Notes under the pieces: generated by a model
What the model was told of the DNA's origin: nothing
The model's database searches: none
The model's input: only the letters and a program-made list of their open reading frames with translations
Assembly: GCA_020632795.1 (NCBI GenBank)
Contig: JACKEV010000026.1
Coordinates: 1 to 64,000, forward strand
Reading direction: 5' to 3'
DNA from: Alphaproteobacteria bacterium
GTDB taxonomy: Bacteria; Myxococcota_A; UBA796; CAJQPC01
DNA length: 64,000 nucleotides
In this document: positions 61,728-64,000 of the stretch, piece after piece
Layout: the number at the start of each line of letters is the position of its first letter
Numbering within the stretch: position 1 is the stretch's first letter
Made by a program: the position numbers and the translations under genes

Positions 61728-63365
61728 GTGGCCTTCCCCATCTTCGAGACCGCGCAGCGTCTGGGGCTGGACCCCGACACCCTGATCCCCTACGGCCGGC
61801 GCATGGCCAAGGTGCCGCTGAGCGCGCTCGCGGCACCCCGCCCGCGCCCCGGCAAGGGTCGGCTGGTGCTGGTCTCCGCGATCACCCCCACCCCGGCGGG
61901 CGAGGGCAAGACGACCACCTCCATCGGGCTGGCCCAGGGGCTGGCCTGCGTCGGCGAGTCGGTGTGCCTGGCGCTGCGGGAGCCGTCGCTGGGGCCGGTG
62001 TTCGGGGTCAAGGGCGGGGGCACCGGCGGGGGCCGCAGCACCCTGGAGCCCTCCACCGACATCAACCTGCACTTCACCGGGGATCTCCACGCGATCACCG
62101 CCGCGAACAACCTGCTGGCGGCGGTGGTGGACAACCACCTCCACCAGCGCAGCGCGCCGCCGCTGGACCCCCGCCGGGTGTTGTGGCGGCGGGTCATGGA
62201 CATGAACGATCGCTCCCTGCGGGAGGTGATCACCGGGCTGGGCGGTCCCGCGCAGGGCATCCCCCGCCAGGGCGGCTTCGACATCACCGCCGCCAGCGAG
62301 ATCATGGCGATCGTCTGCCTGGCCGAGGGGCCCGACGACCTGCGGGCGCGGCTGGAGCGGATCCTGGTGGGCTTCACCGAGGATCGAAAGCCGCTCCTGG
62401 CGGGCGAGCTGGGCGCCACCGGGGCGCTGATGGCCCTGCTCCGCGACGCGATGAACCCCAACCTGGTGGCCAGCGCCGAGGGCGTGCCGGCCTTCGTGCA
62501 CGGCGGTCCGTTCGCGAACATCGCCCACGGCTGCAACAGCGTGGCCGCCACCCGGATGGCCCTGCACCACGCCGACTGGGCGATCACCGAGGCGGGCTTC
62601 GGCTTCGACCTGGGGGCCGAGAAGTTCTTCGACATCAAGTGCGCCGGGGCCGGGCTGGACACCGCCGCGGTGGTGCTGGTGGCCACGGCGCGGGCGCTCA
62701 AGTACCACGGCGGCGTGGGCCTCAAGGCGCTGACCCGCCCCGACCCCGAGGCGGTCGCCCGGGGCCTGGCCAACCTGGAGAAGCACGCCGAGAGCATCGC
62801 CCTGTTCGGCGAGAAGCCCGTGGTGGCGATCAACCGCTTCCACGCCGACACCGAGGACGAGCTGGCGGTGATCCGCGAGCGCTGCGACGCCCTGGGCCTG
62901 CCGGTGGCCGTCTCGGACCACTTCGCCCGGGGCGGCGCGGGCGCCGAGGACCTCGCCCGGCTGGTGGTGGCCCACGCCGAGCGCTCCGGGCGCCCGTTCC
63001 GGCCGATCTACGACTGGTCCGACCCGATCCCCGACAAGATCCGGGCGATCGTGCAGGCGGTCTACGGCGGCAAGGACGTGATCTTCACCAAGGACGGGGA
63101 GCGCGCGCTCAAGCGGGTGGAGCGGCTGGGCTACGCCGGGCTGCCGGTGTGCCTGGCCAAGACCCAGGCCAGCCTGAGCGACGACCCCAAGCTGCGCGGG
63201 CGGCCCCGGGACTTCGAGATCACCGTGCGGGACATCGCGATCAACGCCGGGGCGGGCTTCCTGGTGGTGCTGACCGGCGACCTGCTGCGCATGCCGGGGC
63301 TGCCCCGGCGCCCCTCGGCCCTGGACATCGACCTCGTCGACGGCCAGATCGTCGGGGTGAGCTGA
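61728..63365 (+). CDS. fhs: Formate--tetrahydrofolate ligase
   Basis: A 545-residue enzyme that makes 10-formyl-THF from formate, THF and ATP in one-carbon metabolism. It starts with GTG preceded by AAGGAG. Motifs: the P-loop-like TPTPAGEGKTTTSIGLAQGL, LREPSLGPVFGVKGG, STDINLHFTGD and HAITAANNLL, and the later KYHGG and NRFHADTEDE. Length is normal (about 555). It is divergent from the methyltransferase gene. The following channel-like gene begins 45 bases later. Confidence 0.95.
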   Translation: MAFPIFETAQRLGLDPDTLIPYGRRMAKVPLSALAAPRPRPGKGRLVLVSAITPTPAGEGKTTTSIGLAQGLACVGESVCLALREPSLGPVFGVKGGGTGGGRSTLEPSTDINLHFTGDLHAITAANNLLAAVVDNHLHQRSAPPLDPRRVLWRRVMDMNDRSLREVITGLGGPAQGIPRQGGFDITAASEIMAIVCLAEGPDDLRARLERILVGFTEDRKPLLAGELGATGALMALLRDAMNPNLVASAEGVPAFVHGGPFANIAHGCNSVAATRMALHHADWAITEAGFGFDLGAEKFFDIKCAGAGLDTAAVVLVATARALKYHGGVGLKALTRPDPEAVARGLANLEKHAESIALFGEKPVVAINRFHADTEDELAVIRERCDALGLPVAVSDHFARGGAGAEDLARLVVAHAERSGRPFRPIYDWSDPIPDKIRAIVQAVYGGKDVIFTKDGERALKRVERLGYAGLPVCLAKTQASLSDDPKLRGRPRDFEITVRDIAINAGAGFLVVLTGDLLRMPGLPRRPSALDIDLVDGQIVGVS

Positions 63366-63410
63366 GCGGTGCCGGGCCGCGGGCCGCTCACGCCCCGGAG
63401 GGCCACGCGG

Positions 63411-64000
63411 GTGCGCGTGGTGCGCCTGTGGCGGCGGGCCCTGGCCGAGGCCATCTTCTTCGGCCGGGCGCTCCGCTCCCTGACCCCGCCGATCGTGGGG
63501 CTGGTGGTCATCTGGCTGGTGGGGGCGATCCTGCACCGGTACTTCGGGGCCCCGCCTGGGGGCCCGGTGCCGAGCTGGTCGACCGCCCTGTTCAACAGCT
63601 ACTGCCTGCTGTTCATGGAGCACATCTTCGAGCTGCCCGCCCACCCCGTCGGGCAGCTCGTGCAGTACGCGCAGCCGGTGTTCGGGGTGTTTTTGATGAT
63701 CGAGGGGGTCCTGCGCCTGGGCGCGCAGGTCTTCCGCAAGAGCGAGAACGCGCTGGCCTGGGTGGAGATCATGGCGAAGGTGAGCCGAGGGCACATCGTG
63801 CTCTGCGGAGCGGGAAACGTGGGCTTCCGGGTGCTGGAGGAGCTGCTCCACCTGGGCGAGGAGGTCTACGTCATCGAGGCGAACGAGGACGCGCCCTTCC
63901 TCGAGCGGGCCCGCAGCGCTGGCGCCCAGGTGGTGGTGGGCGACGCCCGGGACGACCACCTTCTGCGCCGCCTCAACATCCAGGACGCCCGCGCGATCAT
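63411..64000 (+). CDS. TrkA-N potassium-channel-like protein, 3'-truncated
   Basis: The frame is open to the end of the window (196 complete codons). The GTG at 63411 is preceded by GGAGGG at eight bases; an in-frame GTG at 63369 is an alternative. A hydrophobic helix (PPIVGLVVIWLVGAIL), a region with ALFNSYCLLFMEHIF that may be a pore segment, and a second membrane region (QPVFGVFLMIEGVLRLG) precede a Rossmann NAD-binding RCK-N domain: GHIVLCGAGNVGFRVLEELL, VYVIEANED, QVVVGDARDDHLL. The architecture suggests a ligand-gated potassium channel or related NAD-binding transporter. The rest lies outside the window. Confidence 0.83.
   Translation, partial: MRVVRLWRRALAEAIFFGRALRSLTPPIVGLVVIWLVGAILHRYFGAPPGGPVPSWSTALFNSYCLLFMEHIFELPAHPVGQLVQYAQPVFGVFLMIEGVLRLGAQVFRKSENALAWVEIMAKVSRGHIVLCGAGNVGFRVLEELLHLGEEVYVIEANEDAPFLERARSAGAQVVVGDARDDHLLRRLNIQDARAI

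Noticed and set aside
61482..63959. 825-codon minus-strand frame over formate-THF ligase
   Set aside because: It is a mirror of the clearly conserved fhs gene and has no recognisable domains.

Overview
The window is very GC-rich, densely coded DNA that looks like a chromosome segment of a myxobacterium-like deltaproteobacterium (Myxococcota). This is inferred from gene content: several surface lipoproteins with Cys/Asp-rich MopE-type repeats (DGDG...DCDD...CDGVDNDCDG), four exported proteins ending in a MYXO-CTERM-like tail (Cys-containing Gly-rich stretch, hydrophobic helix, Arg cluster), a DUF4215-type cysteine-rich repeat protein, three Ser/Thr kinases and an HExxH protease resembling the MXAN_6640 family. 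No rRNA, tRNA, CRISPR array or insertion sequence was seen. No gene-free stretch exceeds 300 bases; the longest are 3661-3905 and 26669-26902.

Layout. 1-5.3 kb: end of a YihY-type membrane protein, a TrkA-C membrane protein, an RDH10-like dehydrogenase and secreted or lipid-anchored proteins. 5.3-26.7 kb: mixed chromosomal genes, including a kinase fused to an FGE-sulfatase-like domain, a class II aldolase, an AAA-like/PD-(D/E)XK protein, a subtilase, a dihydrouridine synthase, an AraC regulator, two more kinases and a large beta-helix surface protein. 26.9-38.5 kb: eleven co-directional, mostly abutting or overlapping genes that appear to be one operon. It holds lipoproteins and exported proteins, a complete Opp/Dpp-type peptide ABC transporter, a predicted outer-membrane-like protein and a TolB-like propeller. 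38.5-41.1 kb: a subtilase with eight MopE-type repeats.

41.05-43.5 kb is a conspicuously AT-richer island with two abutting genes: a DUF262 (ParB/sulfiredoxin-fold, GmrS-like) protein and a HEPN ribonuclease-like protein. This is the best candidate for a poorly described defence or toxin module. The insertion seems to have replaced the normal end of the neighbouring MYXO-CTERM gene.

43.5-64 kb returns to high GC: a secreted hydrolase, a YdjM-family protein, twin membrane paralogues, a PM20D1-like peptidase, then a redox/cyclic-nucleotide cluster. In that cluster a membrane redoxin is interrupted by an in-frame TGA exactly at the first position of the CxxC motif. A small hairpin follows at the distance expected for a bacterial SECIS, so I read it as a UxxC selenoprotein (50560-51390). 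It is followed by two dual-cNMP-domain paralogues and lies divergent to a glutaredoxin-like protein lacking the catalytic cysteine. The rest holds two MopE-type lipoproteins, an amidase, a LysR regulator, a GDSL hydrolase, HtrA, an apparently orphan cytosine-5 DNA methyltransferase, formate-tetrahydrofolate ligase and the start of a TrkA-N channel-like protein.

Two genome-wide habits show up. Several genes have a -10-like TANNNT box 12-14 bases before the start codon and no Shine-Dalgarno sequence, suggesting leaderless mRNAs. Many export signals are very short and lack N-terminal Lys/Arg.
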